Origin: a virus
Direction: 5' to 3' (one strand)
Length of the DNA stretch: 25,709 nucleotides
IMG/VR virus record: IMGVR_UViG_3300021467_000021
Span: 1-25,709 of that record
In this document: positions 1 through 6,914 of the stretch, piece after piece
Numbering within the stretch: the first letter of the stretch is position 1
Layout of the letters: each line of letters begins with the position of its first letter
Made by a program: the position numbers and the translations under genes
The notes under the pieces: generated by a model
Seen by the model: only the letters and a program-made list of their open reading frames with translations
What the model was told of the DNA's origin: nothing
Database searches by the model: none

Positions 1-52
1 TATGCGAAATTGCTTTAATTATTTCTTTAGGATAGCACTCGGCTTCTTTCAT
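1..52 (-). CDS. 5' end of an unidentified gene, cut by window edge
   Basis: A leftward frame starts with ATG at 52 and stays open to the window edge (17 codons, beginning MKEAECYPKEIIK). A good Shine-Dalgarno (GGGAG, about 7 nt upstream) and the position just after the exonuclease stop suggest it is the next gene of the same operon. Too little is visible to assign a function. Confidence 0.6.
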   Translation of the reverse strand, partial: MKEAECYPKEIIKAISH

Positions 53-62
53 TTCTGTCTCC

Positions 63-815
63 CTATATTGATGTTTTGGTTTCTCTAATAAATGGCAGCA
101 GCAAAAGATAGTTCTTTTCGCCCTGTTTTACATCATATTCGTTATGCTGTAGTACATAGTCTAATGCCTCTTTTCGCTCCCGTGCACCACCAAACTGCAC
201 CTGTAGCCATTTTTCTGGATGGATAGAAGTTTTAATGTCTTTTCCTTGAATAGCACGAGCCACAGAACCTTGGCGGTTTGAGTTTAATCTGAGCTTATTA
301 CGTGCTATTCGCCATACGTCCGTATGCCAGATATAGCCGTATTCTGGAAATAAAATGTTGTGAACCAAAGCACGGGTTCGTATAAATGGAATATCAAACT
401 TACAACCATAGTGAGTAACAAGACGGTCATATTTCCAAAAATGGTCAACCAGGGTTTCAACTATACGTCGGTCTGTTATACCAGACCGCAAATCTTTTGG
501 TGTTAGACAGTCATAATATATTTCATCTTTGCCAATAGTTTTAATGCACCAGCTTAAAATGATACCAAAATTAGCATCAAGATTACTGGCCTCAATATCC
601 AGAAATCCTTTTCGTTCTTTAATGTTGTGAGCAGCATTGTAACAAGCGATATGCCCAGTTGACAATCCGTTATGTCTATGATTTGGGCAATGCCAGTTTA
701 GCCGCCGTAAATACTCTGCTTTAGAAAACCGAAGCGGATTTACTTGCGAGTACTGATACGGTTCTATGTATTTCCAGGGTTCTCTAAGCCGCTCTTGTAA
801 ATCTATTTTATCCAT
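63..815 (-). CDS. DEDD-family 3'-5' exonuclease (RNase H-like fold)
   Basis: Predicted 250-residue DnaQ/YprB-like exonuclease, probably acting on DNA during phage replication. The DEDD acidic set is visible: D73 and E75 in FLDIEAS (Exo I), D141 in HYGCKFD (Exo II), and D166 and D228 in WHTD and NEYD (Exo III region, with Tyr227 next to the last Asp). A Cys/His-containing N-terminal stretch (HCPNHRH, residues 42-48) may bind metal. No polymerase domain is attached, so it is a stand-alone nuclease. The ATG at 815 follows AGGAG, and the same start region is duplicated upstream (see repeat at 785-1040). Fold assignment is fairly secure; the substrate is inferred. Confidence 0.75.
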   Translation of the reverse strand: MDKIDLQERLREPWKYIEPYQYSQVNPLRFSKAEYLRRLNWHCPNHRHNGLSTGHIACYNAAHNIKERKGFLDIEASNLDANFGIILSWCIKTIGKDEIYYDCLTPKDLRSGITDRRIVETLVDHFWKYDRLVTHYGCKFDIPFIRTRALVHNILFPEYGYIWHTDVWRIARNKLRLNSNRQGSVARAIQGKDIKTSIHPEKWLQVQFGGARERKEALDYVLQHNEYDVKQGEKNYLLLLPFIRETKTSI

Positions 816-1040
816 TTTCTGCTCCTATTTTTAACGCTATCTGCTCCTATTTTTAACGCTATTAGCTCTTTAATTGCCTCAATTACTATATCGGTAACAT
901 CACAGAGTGCAATTATAAGCCGCTCTTGTAAATCTATTTTATCCATTTTCTGCTCTTGTAAATCTATTTTATCCATTTTCTGCTCCTATTTCCAGTGTTA
1001 TCACTTCTTTAATTGTATCAATTACCATATCGGTAACATC
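785..1040. repeat. Nested tandem duplications at a gene junction
   Basis: Three duplications overlap here. A 34-bp stretch carrying the exonuclease start region occurs at 791-824, 922-955 and 952-985; the last two are tandem with a 30-bp period. A 22-bp unit is tandem at 819-840 and 841-862. A 35-bp stretch encoding the end of the deoxyribosyltransferase-like gene occurs at 1006-1040 and, with 3 mismatches, at 867-901. The offsets fit one 131-bp duplication plus the 30-bp and 22-bp ones (131 + 30 - 22 = 139, the observed offset of the 35-bp copies). Confidence 0.9.
803..976 (-). CDS. Chimeric 57-residue frame made by tandem duplication
   Basis: The frame opens with two copies of MDKIDLQE (the exonuclease N-terminus), then continues as DVTDIVIEAIKELIALKIGA, which resembles the C-terminus of the upstream deoxyribosyltransferase-like protein (DVTDMVIDTIKEVITLEIGA). 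ATG 976 overlaps the upstream stop and has AGGAG in front of it. The frame ends at TAG 803-805 inside the start of the exonuclease gene, so all three genes overlap. It is translatable, but it may be no more than duplication debris. Internal ATG 946 is a weaker alternative start. Confidence 0.4.
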   Translation of the reverse strand: MDKIDLQEQKMDKIDLQERLIIALCDVTDIVIEAIKELIALKIGADSVKNRSRKWIK

Positions 1041-1391
1041 GTTGAATACAATCATAGGCACATTATGCTCTCTGGCGTATTCTATTTCCTTCATCATTCC
1101 TCTGCTAATATAACCTTGCCAATCATACACAAGCAGTAAGCTGCACCTACTTATAATTGTACAATCTACATCCAAAATTTCAGTTTCTGTTAAAAACCCC
1201 TTATCATAAGCTATCTGGATAAACTCATCGTGCTGAGCAGGCACATATAAATCTATCTCCGGTACACAACAAGATATAATTGTGCCCGCTACAATCGCCT
1301 TATTGCAGTTTTCGCTTATAGTTCTTTTATCAGCATCTAATCCCAGGCGACCCCGTATAGCGTGGCTCATATATGCTCTTATTCGTTTCAT
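969..1391 (-). CDS. Nucleoside 2-deoxyribosyltransferase-like protein
   Basis: About 140 residues. The start MKRIRAYMSHAIRG at ATG 1391 is preferred over a longer frame beginning at 1469, because it lies 1 nt after the upstream stop (TAA-A-ATG) and begins directly with the family's first strand. Features of the NDT/DUF4406 group: an N-terminal AYMSHAIRG loop, a central Asp-rich segment (DVDCTIISRCSLLLVYDW), and SRGMMKEIEYA, whose Glu matches the usual catalytic Glu position. The family cleaves or exchanges the N-glycosidic bond of deoxynucleosides. In phages it sits with nucleotide-pool genes, as here. Activity is inferred. Confidence 0.6.
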   Translation of the reverse strand: MKRIRAYMSHAIRGRLGLDADKRTISENCNKAIVAGTIISCCVPEIDLYVPAQHDEFIQIAYDKGFLTETEILDVDCTIISRCSLLLVYDWQGYISRGMMKEIEYAREHNVPMIVFNDVTDMVIDTIKEVITLEIGAENG

Positions 1392-1392
1392 T

Positions 1393-1737
1393 TTATTTAT
1401 TATCCTTTCTGCTATAGAGAAACCTATTGTCAAACTTCTTATATTCGCTGGGATGGGCCTCGTACACAATTAAAAACGCTAAGTTGCAGGCAGCGTGCCA
1501 TAAATGACTAAATCCTGTTTCGTTATCGTAGTCCTCTCCTCTCCACCACGCCAAAAGATGCCGCCGCAGTGCCCCATATACTCTCTTATAGTTTATGCCC
1601 TTTCTCCAGTTTTCGTCCTCATATTTCTGAGCACCATATGTTAGAATTGTAGCAACCGCTTCTTCAAATTCCGGCGGGATTAAATCCATCCTGAGCTTAC
1701 CGCCATCAAACTTTGTACCTTCAGTTAGCTCGCTCAT
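1393..1737 (-). CDS. dATP/dGTP diphosphohydrolase-like protein (DUF5664 type)
   Basis: 114 residues. The family signature is easy to read: GTKFDGGKLRMDLIPPE near the N-terminus, then ATILTYGAQKYEDENWRKGI, RRHLLAWWRGEDYD and SHLWHAACNLAFLI. These helices carry the Glu/Asp/His residues expected of an all-alpha NTP pyrophosphohydrolase-like protein. Related phage proteins reshape the dNTP pool, sometimes alongside base-modification genes. The ATG at 1737 follows GGAGAGGAAAG. It overlaps the small gene upstream by 17 nt and is followed by the deoxyribosyltransferase-like gene, so a shared nucleotide role is plausible. Confidence 0.75.
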   Translation of the reverse strand: MSELTEGTKFDGGKLRMDLIPPEFEEAVATILTYGAQKYEDENWRKGINYKRVYGALRRHLLAWWRGEDYDNETGFSHLWHAACNLAFLIVYEAHPSEYKKFDNRFLYSRKDNK

Positions 1738-1861
1738 CTTTCCTCTCCTTTAACTTTTGTAGCTTTTTGTCGAGTCCCTCTCTACTAATTATACCAAATG
1801 CCAAGTTAAAACGCAAGGAGTATTCCCCATCAGAGATAAATCGGAGACTTTTTTGTTTCAT
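1721..1861 (-). CDS. Small protein, paralogue of the 65-residue protein at 2401-2598
   Basis: 46 residues in a frame missed by a 60-residue cutoff. Its core LRFISDGEYSLRFNLAFGII closely matches PRFISDEEYSLRFDLAFGKI in the neighbour at 2401-2598, and the DNA is also alike. The start at ATG 1861 has only a weak ribosome site; in-frame TTG codons lie just upstream. It ends inside the next gene. It is either a real diverged duplicate or a shortened remnant. Function unknown. Confidence 0.5.
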   Translation of the reverse strand: MKQKSLRFISDGEYSLRFNLAFGIISREGLDKKLQKLKERKDERAN

Positions 1862-1868
1862 CAACAAA

Positions 1869-2411
1869 TCACGGATTTGCCTCAAAAAACGCCTGGGCAA
1901 AAGCAGGCGGGGTTATAGCACGTGTAACTCCACCATCATTCGGCATATTGTTAATCTTTTGTAACAGCGCCGGCGGTTCTGTGTATTTACGCTTCGGCTC
2001 ATTGAAATAGCCCCATAGGTCTGTCGGCTTACTAATATTATCGCCAAATTCCCAATAGCGAACAGTCATTGATGGTTTGCCTAAGAATTGACGCAAAAAA
2101 CCTCTCGGATTCTCTAAGCACCAAAAAGCTAAAGGTGCTTGGAACCGGCATTTCCAAATAATATGGAGACAGGCCTCAACGATTTCCATTCCCAAACGAA
2201 AATTGCGAGGTGCACTTCCCTTAGCAAGGCTAAACTCAGTACAAGGTGGGGCGGCCAAAATACCGTAAACGTTTTCGGGTGGTTCGTAATCACGTACATC
2301 ATACTCTGGCAGCGTAATAAGTCTCACGTCGTACCCGTGTTCTGCATAGGGACGCGACCACGCCCCTGTCCCGCCGCATAAATCAAGGATTATTTTATTT
2401 TTATTCGTCAT
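1869..2411 (-). CDS. Short C5-cytosine methyltransferase-like protein
   Basis: 180 residues from ATG 2411, which overlaps the upstream stop; an in-frame ATG at 2435 lacks a ribosome site. It has a SAM-binding motif I (ILDLCGGTGAW, residues 8-18), a Pro-Pro-Cys motif IV (APPCTEFS, Cys57 as candidate nucleophile) and the Glu-Asn-Pro motif VI (CLENPRG, residues 99-104). SKPTDLWGYF near 128-137 is common in phage members. There is no room for a normal target-recognition domain (full C5 enzymes exceed 300 residues). It may need a partner, recognise a minimal site, or act in another modification. Confidence 0.65.
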   Translation of the reverse strand: MTNKNKIILDLCGGTGAWSRPYAEHGYDVRLITLPEYDVRDYEPPENVYGILAAPPCTEFSLAKGSAPRNFRLGMEIVEACLHIIWKCRFQAPLAFWCLENPRGFLRQFLGKPSMTVRYWEFGDNISKPTDLWGYFNEPKRKYTEPPALLQKINNMPNDGGVTRAITPPAFAQAFFEANP

Positions 2412-2598
2412 CTGCGTACTTTTTTGCCATATCATTAGCGGCCCCTTTCAATTTTTTCATCTTCTGTTCAAATTCTTCTTTACTAATCTTACCAAACGCC
2501 AGGTCAAAACGCAAGGAGTATTCTTCATCAGAAATAAATCGAGGGCGTGGCAGGTCGCCCTTGCCGGCAGATGATTTATGCTTGGCTTTCTCTGTCAT
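2401..2598 (-). CDS. Small charged protein, family shared with 1721-1861
   Basis: 65 residues with a Lys-rich N-terminus, the core RFISDEEYSLRFDLAFGKI and a Lys/Glu-rich helical tail. AGAGGA lies about 6 nt before ATG 2598. It overlaps the upstream zinc-binding gene by 23 nt and the methyltransferase-like gene by 11 nt, so translation is probably coupled. I do not recognise the family. The core is duplicated in the 46-residue protein on the other side of the methyltransferase-like gene. Confidence 0.6.
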   Translation of the reverse strand: MTEKAKHKSSAGKGDLPRPRFISDEEYSLRFDLAFGKISKEEFEQKMKKLKGAANDMAKKYADDE

Positions 2599-2890
2599 TT
2601 TTGTCCTCTAATCTATATCTTTTCCTCAGATTATCTATTGTCTTTGTCGAGATATACGGGTCGTCCAAATAGGGGTCTCTATTTTTATACCAGCAATTCC
2701 ACTTTTTTGGTCGCTTTTTCCAACCATCACAATATCGACCTCTATCGTCTGCTATACGGCCCGTCAAAGAAAGAGTACGACCAAGTAAAAGACAGTGGGA
2801 AACCGTTGCAGACGTATCACTGTGTGTTTTACCAATTCGATAGTATCGACAAGTCGCACAACATTTCTCAACAAATTTTAACTTAAACAT
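2576..2890 (-). CDS. Small Cys-rich, probably zinc-binding protein
   Basis: 104 residues from ATG 2890, chosen because AAGGA lies about 7 nt before it; the ATG at 2899 sits directly on that site. The N-terminal half has CCATCRYYR, a later HCLLLG and then RYCDGW, a C-x2-C ... C ... C arrangement that fits one structural zinc. The C-terminal half is basic and helical (TIDNLRKRYRLE). Such proteins are common in phage accessory genes. No function can be read from it. Confidence 0.6.
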   Translation of the reverse strand: MFKLKFVEKCCATCRYYRIGKTHSDTSATVSHCLLLGRTLSLTGRIADDRGRYCDGWKKRPKKWNCWYKNRDPYLDDPYISTKTIDNLRKRYRLEDKNDRESQA

Positions 2891-2942
2891 AATTTCCATC
2901 CTTTCATTGAGTTCTGCTCCTTTTTATTTTACACTTTCTAAA

Positions 2943-3063
2943 ACCGCCAGGCAGGAGTCGAACCTGCTGATGCCTACGTTCCAGCCTATGCCGGATAACC
3001 CATCCCATCCAGGCGTCCCTGGTCTGGCATCTTGCCCGTGCGTTTCCCACACGCCGCTGGCGG
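2943..3063 (-). tRNA. tRNA-like element, oversized (121 nt)
   Basis: Read leftward, CCGCCAG (3063-3057) pairs perfectly with CTGGCGG (2950-2944) as a 7-bp acceptor stem. Just inside is a textbook T-arm, GCAGG-TTCGACT-CCTGC. A 4-bp D-arm-like hairpin GCGT-GTGGGAA-ACGC follows the 5' acceptor strand. Between the D-like arm and T-arm lie about 71 nt instead of about 22, with no contiguous 17-nt anticodon arm. This insert can form GATGCC/GGCATC and CCAGG/CCTGG helices. CCA is not encoded; the base after the stem is U. The stretch is GC-rich beside AT-rich genes. It could be an interrupted tRNA, a tRNA remnant, or a tRNA mimic. Confidence 0.5.
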
Positions 3064-3078
3064 CCTCACTTACTTAAG

Positions 3079-3195
3079 CTACTCTTCTACCCTTTTCGAT
3101 AGTCGGCGAATCAAAGCCTTCAGCAGAGGATAACCGATATAACCTGCCAGAACACCGACCACCAACAACACAATGTTCTCGAAAATGTTTCCCAT
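3079..3195 (-). CDS. 38-residue single-span membrane protein
   Basis: ATG 3195 follows a strong AAAGGAGA site. The product starts MGNIFENIVLLVVGVLAGYI and has one hydrophobic segment (about residues 8-22), then a basic tail (IRRLSKRVEE). It sits between the lipoprotein gene and the tRNA-like element. Size and topology would allow a holin or other lysis accessory, but nothing specific shows this. Confidence 0.6.
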   Translation of the reverse strand: MGNIFENIVLLVVGVLAGYIGYPLLKALIRRLSKRVEE

Positions 3196-3206
3196 AGTCG
3201 TCTCCT

Positions 3207-3716
3207 TTACACTTTAGACTTTTTAATTGATGCTCTTACATCTGCTACTAATTTACGTGTGCTTTTAGACTGTACGTCATCGTGCACACTGGCAAAAGAC
3301 TGTTTATAAGCAGCCTTTGGGTTGGCTTCAATAATCTTTTTGTATATCTCATTTCCTTCAATAATCTCAAACAACGCTCTACGCCGTGCCACAATACTAA
3401 ACAACGCCGCAGCAATCGAGCCAATTAGCCCACAAACGGCCATCCACTCCGCATACCGTGCTACAGCCAGAGATAGGTATAAGCTGGTAGCACTCGCCGC
3501 TATAGAGGCCGCCCCCAATTTAGCTGCACCGTTTATCAAAGCAAATACTCCGGCGGCTATTCCTAAAATAGACAGCGTAACCAGCCAATTAGACTTCTTT
3601 ATGGAGTCGTATAGCCGCTCTTGTGGCGTAGGCGGAGCACTGTCGGGGCTATCTCGTTTTGGCGGTATTGCACATCCTACAATAATAAGCATTAACACTA
3701 TCAGCACAGTTCTCAT
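3207..3716 (-). CDS. Predicted membrane lipoprotein
   Basis: 169 residues. The N-terminus MRTVLIVLMLIIVGCAIPP is a lipoprotein signal peptide with a lipobox ending at Cys15. A Pro-rich linker follows, then two or three hydrophobic helices (about 44-62, 68-85 and 91-108) rich in Ala and Gly, and a charged C-terminal region. AGGAG precedes ATG 3716. The protein should sit in the cell envelope. With the 38-residue membrane protein next to it, a role in lysis (spanin- or holin-like) or superinfection exclusion is possible but unproven. Confidence 0.6.
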   Translation of the reverse strand: MRTVLIVLMLIIVGCAIPPKRDSPDSAPPTPQERLYDSIKKSNWLVTLSILGIAAGVFALINGAAKLGAASIAASATSLYLSLAVARYAEWMAVCGLIGSIAAALFSIVARRRALFEIIEGNEIYKKIIEANPKAAYKQSFASVHDDVQSKSTRKLVADVRASIKKSKV

Positions 3717-3727
3717 TTTTGTTTCTC

Positions 3728-4102
3728 CTACCTTTTAGTAACTTTTGCACAATGAGCACAAGCTGCTCCTGCAACTTTCCTTATTTTCAAATCCGGTTTG
3801 GCTTTTTTATAGACTTTGACGACAGCCTTCGCAAATATCAACGGAGCCTTGTCTTTCCCGTACTCTTCATAAAAAGCCTTACTATATGCCCGCTTGCCGT
3901 GAACCCAGGCGTGGCATCCTCGACACAAAAGAACAATCAAGTTCTGCTCATAATCTGTATGGTGTCTACACCAATTTCTCTTGTTAAGTTGTCGCCTACA
4001 AATCATACACTTGTCGCCAAACGCAGAGAAGTACGCCTCTCTCTTTATATCCGAGCAGGTTTTTGATAACTTTTTTTTACGCTCTAATTCTTTTTTTGAC
4101 AT
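3728..4102 (-). CDS. HNH endonuclease
   Basis: 124 residues. Zinc-stabilised HNH fold: C32-x2-C35, then CRHHTDYEQNLIVLLC with H47/H48 and N54, then C60-x2-C63-H64 and H68 (RGCHAWVHG). These residues give the beta-beta-alpha metal site that cuts DNA. The basic N-terminus and the C-terminal CAHC may help DNA binding. AGGAG precedes ATG 4102, and the gene overlaps the primase end by 26 nt. In phages such genes are either mobile (homing) or assist packaging; the location beside the primase favours neither. Confidence 0.7.
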   Translation of the reverse strand: MSKKELERKKKLSKTCSDIKREAYFSAFGDKCMICRRQLNKRNWCRHHTDYEQNLIVLLCRGCHAWVHGKRAYSKAFYEEYGKDKAPLIFAKAVVKVYKKAKPDLKIRKVAGAACAHCAKVTKR

Positions 4103-4874
4103 TTTCAGCTCCTACTATCTTAACCCATTCCCTTAGGTCTTTTCCCTTCTCCGGTATTATTATTGTAACATCTCTATCTTTGTTTGTCAACTCTTTTTTT
4201 AGTTTTTCTGCTGCTGTTATCCCCGCATCATCATTATCTGCCATAATGGCTACAGACAAAGTAGAGGGGACAAGCGACTTTAGTATGTTATCTCCACCCG
4301 TAGCACACGTCTTACCAATAGCATTAAGTCCTATATCTATCGCAGTTGCTGTATCTGAAACGCCCTCGCAAATTATTATCGGCCTATACCAGCATACCTG
4401 GGCCGGTAATAGCAGCCCCATTCTGCTGCCTCGCACTGTTCGTTTGTGCCCCTCAGGGTACACACGCTGTATGCCGATAATCTTAAACAAATCATCATAA
4501 AGAGGAAAAGACCAGGCTTGCCCAGTCCAACCTGCCGCCATCCTAAATAGTGTTTCTTTATGCCTAAGACTCCAATAATCCATCAGGCGAGATAGTGCTG
4601 CTTTAGTCAAATGGGTACGATAAATATGGCTTAACATCTCCCATTCAACAGAAACAACTACTCGTGGCTCTTTGTGCTCAATATGTAATCCCTTGACGGC
4701 CCCCTTTGCTCCGCACGCCCAACATATAAACCGCCCCGCATACGGGCCTGTTTTATCCACCTGTAGATTAGGGCGGCTTTTATCATTATGAAACGGGCAG
4801 TAAGCAATAATCATCTGCTCGTTTTCTCGGACAACCTTTAAGTCATTAAGATTGATAGTCGAATATGCAACCAT
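4077..4874 (-). CDS. DnaG-type DNA primase (zinc ribbon plus TOPRIM)
   Basis: 265 residues. An N-terminal zinc site CPFHND (C26, H29) with CWACG (C51, C54) resembles the CHC2 template-binding domain. A TOPRIM domain follows, with E170 in IICEGVSDTATA and the DxD pair in MADNDDAG (D213, D215). It should make RNA primers for phage DNA replication. It is much shorter than bacterial DnaG and lacks a helicase-interaction domain. The start lies 1 nt after the helicase stop (TAG-A-ATG), so the two are translated together. Confident by motifs and context. Confidence 0.85.
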   Translation of the reverse strand: MVAYSTINLNDLKVVRENEQMIIAYCPFHNDKSRPNLQVDKTGPYAGRFICWACGAKGAVKGLHIEHKEPRVVVSVEWEMLSHIYRTHLTKAALSRLMDYWSLRHKETLFRMAAGWTGQAWSFPLYDDLFKIIGIQRVYPEGHKRTVRGSRMGLLLPAQVCWYRPIIICEGVSDTATAIDIGLNAIGKTCATGGDNILKSLVPSTLSVAIMADNDDAGITAAEKLKKELTNKDRDVTIIIPEKGKDLREWVKIVGAENVKKRIRA

Positions 4875-4875
4875 T

Positions 4876-5742
4876 CTAAAATTCTCCCAATGGGACTCCT
4901 TCTGAAAAGGCCATACAATGCGAATCCCACATACAGTTTACTACTCCGGTGGGGCCGTTTCGATTTTTAGCCACTATAATCTCTGCCGCCCCATCGTCTA
5001 TTGCATTTGGGCTTCGTATTTGTTTATAGTAGCCTGGCCGATATAATAAAAGCACAATATCTGCGTCCTGCTCAATGCTACCAGAATCTCGCAAGTCGCT
5101 GAGTTGTGGACGCTTGTTCTCTCGAAATTCAACGGCCCGATTTAACTGGCTCAATAACACAATCGGGATATTATACTTTTTTCCAACAGCTCTTAAATGC
5201 CGACAGATTACTGATAGCTCTTGATTACGATTCTCTGCAGGATGAGATAGTGTCATCAGTTGTAGATAATCAATTAACACACAATTTATTGCATCCTCTG
5301 GATTTACGTTCAATAGCTGTATTTGCTTATCTATATCCGCCGGTGTAACAAGAGCGTTGTCGTTAATAAACAGCTTTCGTTTTGACAGTTCTTTTTGGGC
5401 AACCTCTAATCGGCTCTTCTCGTTCTTTGATAATGCTCCGGCCTTCAAACGTCTATAATCGACACGCGATAAATTGACAAGCATCCGCTCAATCAAAACT
5501 GTTGCACTCATCTCCAGGCTAAATATCAAAACATTTCCCGTCCTGCTGATATGCAAACCCACACCAATAGCCAGACTTGTTTTCCCCAGACCAGGGCGTC
5601 CGGCCAGAATAACTAACTCAGCAGGACTTAGCCCACAGATTTTCTTATCAAGGTGGGGAAGCCCAGTTGAAAGCCCAATAGCTTTGTTTGAAAGGTCCTG
5701 CACTACCTTTGGCAAATAATCTGCCACTTTTATTATGGACAT
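4876..5742 (-). CDS. DnaB-type replicative helicase, RecA core only
   Basis: 288 residues. Walker A GRPGLGKT (48-55), Walker B CVLIDYLQL (D158), the sensor-like LLSQLNR (196-202), then DLRDSGSIEQDADIV and KNRNGPTG near the C-terminus are the DnaB/gp4 core. Family members are usually about 450 residues; the N-terminal primase-interacting domain is missing. The hexameric fork helicase role follows from the motifs. Primase, SSB and annealing protein genes flank it. With no N-terminal domain, contact with the primase must use another surface. Confidence 0.88.
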   Translation of the reverse strand: MSIIKVADYLPKVVQDLSNKAIGLSTGLPHLDKKICGLSPAELVILAGRPGLGKTSLAIGVGLHISRTGNVLIFSLEMSATVLIERMLVNLSRVDYRRLKAGALSKNEKSRLEVAQKELSKRKLFINDNALVTPADIDKQIQLLNVNPEDAINCVLIDYLQLMTLSHPAENRNQELSVICRHLRAVGKKYNIPIVLLSQLNRAVEFRENKRPQLSDLRDSGSIEQDADIVLLLYRPGYYKQIRSPNAIDDGAAEIIVAKNRNGPTGVVNCMWDSHCMAFSEGVPLGEF

Positions 5743-5768
5743 TTTTCATCCCAGATATTCTCATTTGT

Positions 5769-6143
5769 CTAAAATGGTATATCGTCGTCTAACCCGCTCA
5801 CATTGTTTGAGCCACCTGTATCGGTGCTATTCGACTTTTTCCTATCTAAGAATATTACGCTAAAAGCTACAACTTTTAGCCTACTACGTTTTGTACCTTC
5901 ACTATTTTCCCATCGCTCAGTACGTAGAGAGCCATTTACCAAAACACGAGAACCCCTATCAAGATAGGCACTCACGTTTTCTGCTAATTTGCCAAATGCA
6001 GTACATCTTACAAACGTAGTCTCATCATTAGGCTGATTGATGGCTACATCAAAATCAGCGATTGGTGTGCCGGACGTACTATAACGTAGTTCCGGTATTC
6101 TTGTCAAGTTCCCACAAATTGTACAATTTGAAAACCCAATCAT
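5769..6143 (-). CDS. ssb: Single-stranded DNA-binding protein
   Basis: 124 residues with an OB fold starting GNLTRIPELRYSTSGTPIADF, the typical TTFVRCTAFGKLAENVSAYL core and RVLVNGSLRTERWE. A polar linker leads to the acidic tip DDDIPF (119-124), which in bacterial SSB binds replication and repair partners. AAGGAG precedes ATG 6143. It sits between helicase and annealing-protein genes. Confidence 0.92.
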   Translation of the reverse strand: MIGFSNCTICGNLTRIPELRYSTSGTPIADFDVAINQPNDETTFVRCTAFGKLAENVSAYLDRGSRVLVNGSLRTERWENSEGTKRSRLKVVAFSVIFLDRKKSNSTDTGGSNNVSGLDDDIPF

Positions 6144-6154
6144 ATTTTTTCTCC

Positions 6155-6910
6155 TTAATCGTCAAGACCTTTAATTGTCGGTTCTGGCCCATCTAAATCG
6201 GCACTTACGGAACCGTCGTTAGGGATAGAAACATCTTCTACAGGTATTCTGTCAATCACAGTAGCAACAGACTCCATCCGAGTAGGTAGCTTGCCAAACT
6301 CCTCTATGATTTTGTGTTCTAATAGGCCCATCTCTACTTTTTGCCCGCTTGTTTTAGCAAGCTCAGAATACGTATCAAAAAGCGTCTTCATAACCGCCTT
6401 AGTGCCTGCTGGCTTTGCTTGTTTAACAACCGGAGCTTTATCTTGTTCGCCCCCATACTTCTTAGATAGCTCTGCAACATATCTACTATCATCAAATTTC
6501 CCCTCGAATACATCAGAATTAAATCCCAATCTTGACAGAGCCTTTGTAATACAGTCTGTCTGCAATTTCTTGAAACACTCATCGTTGGGGCGGTACGGCA
6601 TATCAGATGCTATAGGAAATTGCCCATCAGGATAATAAAATTCTCCTACTAAAGAAATGCCTACTATTTTACCAGCAGGCTGTTCATAAATATAGTTAAA
6701 TCCTAAAGAGCGAAGGCCCCACTTATTTCCAAACGGCCCCCATAATTCGGTAGCTCTCTTAATCTGCGACTGAGCATCAATAGCAGTGAAGCCGCCTCGC
6801 TGATTTACCCGCTTGGTGATAGCAGGGTTCGTTTCACATACTTGATTCCATAACTCCATATTATTATTCTCCGGCGGTCTGGCTTTTGTAGCTTTCTTTG
6901 CTTTTGCCAT
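6155..6910 (-). CDS. ssDNA-annealing recombinase, ERF/Rad52-like
   Basis: 251 residues. A basic N-terminus leads into GGFTAIDAQSQIKRATELWG, then LVGEFYYPDG, then QTDCITKALSRLGFNSDVFE and GKFDDSRYV. This order of motifs, especially the Q-T-D-x-x-T-K-A-L-x-x-L-G-F helix, is typical of phage single-strand annealing proteins of the ERF/Rad52/DUF1071 group. The C-terminus is an acidic tail ending near PEPTIKGLDD. It should pair with the nuclease at 7145-8014 and SSB in strand-annealing recombination. A GGAG embedded in the end of the upstream gene precedes ATG 6910. Confidence 0.75.
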   Translation of the reverse strand: MAKAKKATKARPPENNNMELWNQVCETNPAITKRVNQRGGFTAIDAQSQIKRATELWGPFGNKWGLRSLGFNYIYEQPAGKIVGISLVGEFYYPDGQFPIASDMPYRPNDECFKKLQTDCITKALSRLGFNSDVFEGKFDDSRYVAELSKKYGGEQDKAPVVKQAKPAGTKAVMKTLFDTYSELAKTSGQKVEMGLLEHKIIEEFGKLPTRMESVATVIDRIPVEDVSIPNDGSVSADLDGPEPTIKGLDD

Positions 6911-6914
6911 TTGC

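Noticed and set aside
1282-1964. Rightward frames 1282-1473 and 1713-1964
   Set aside because: Both are antisense to well-supported leftward genes and show no ribosome site or family features.
2943-3063. Complete tmRNA
   Set aside because: Far too short, no GGGG-type 5' end and no tag frame, even though the acceptor plus T-arm layout is similar.
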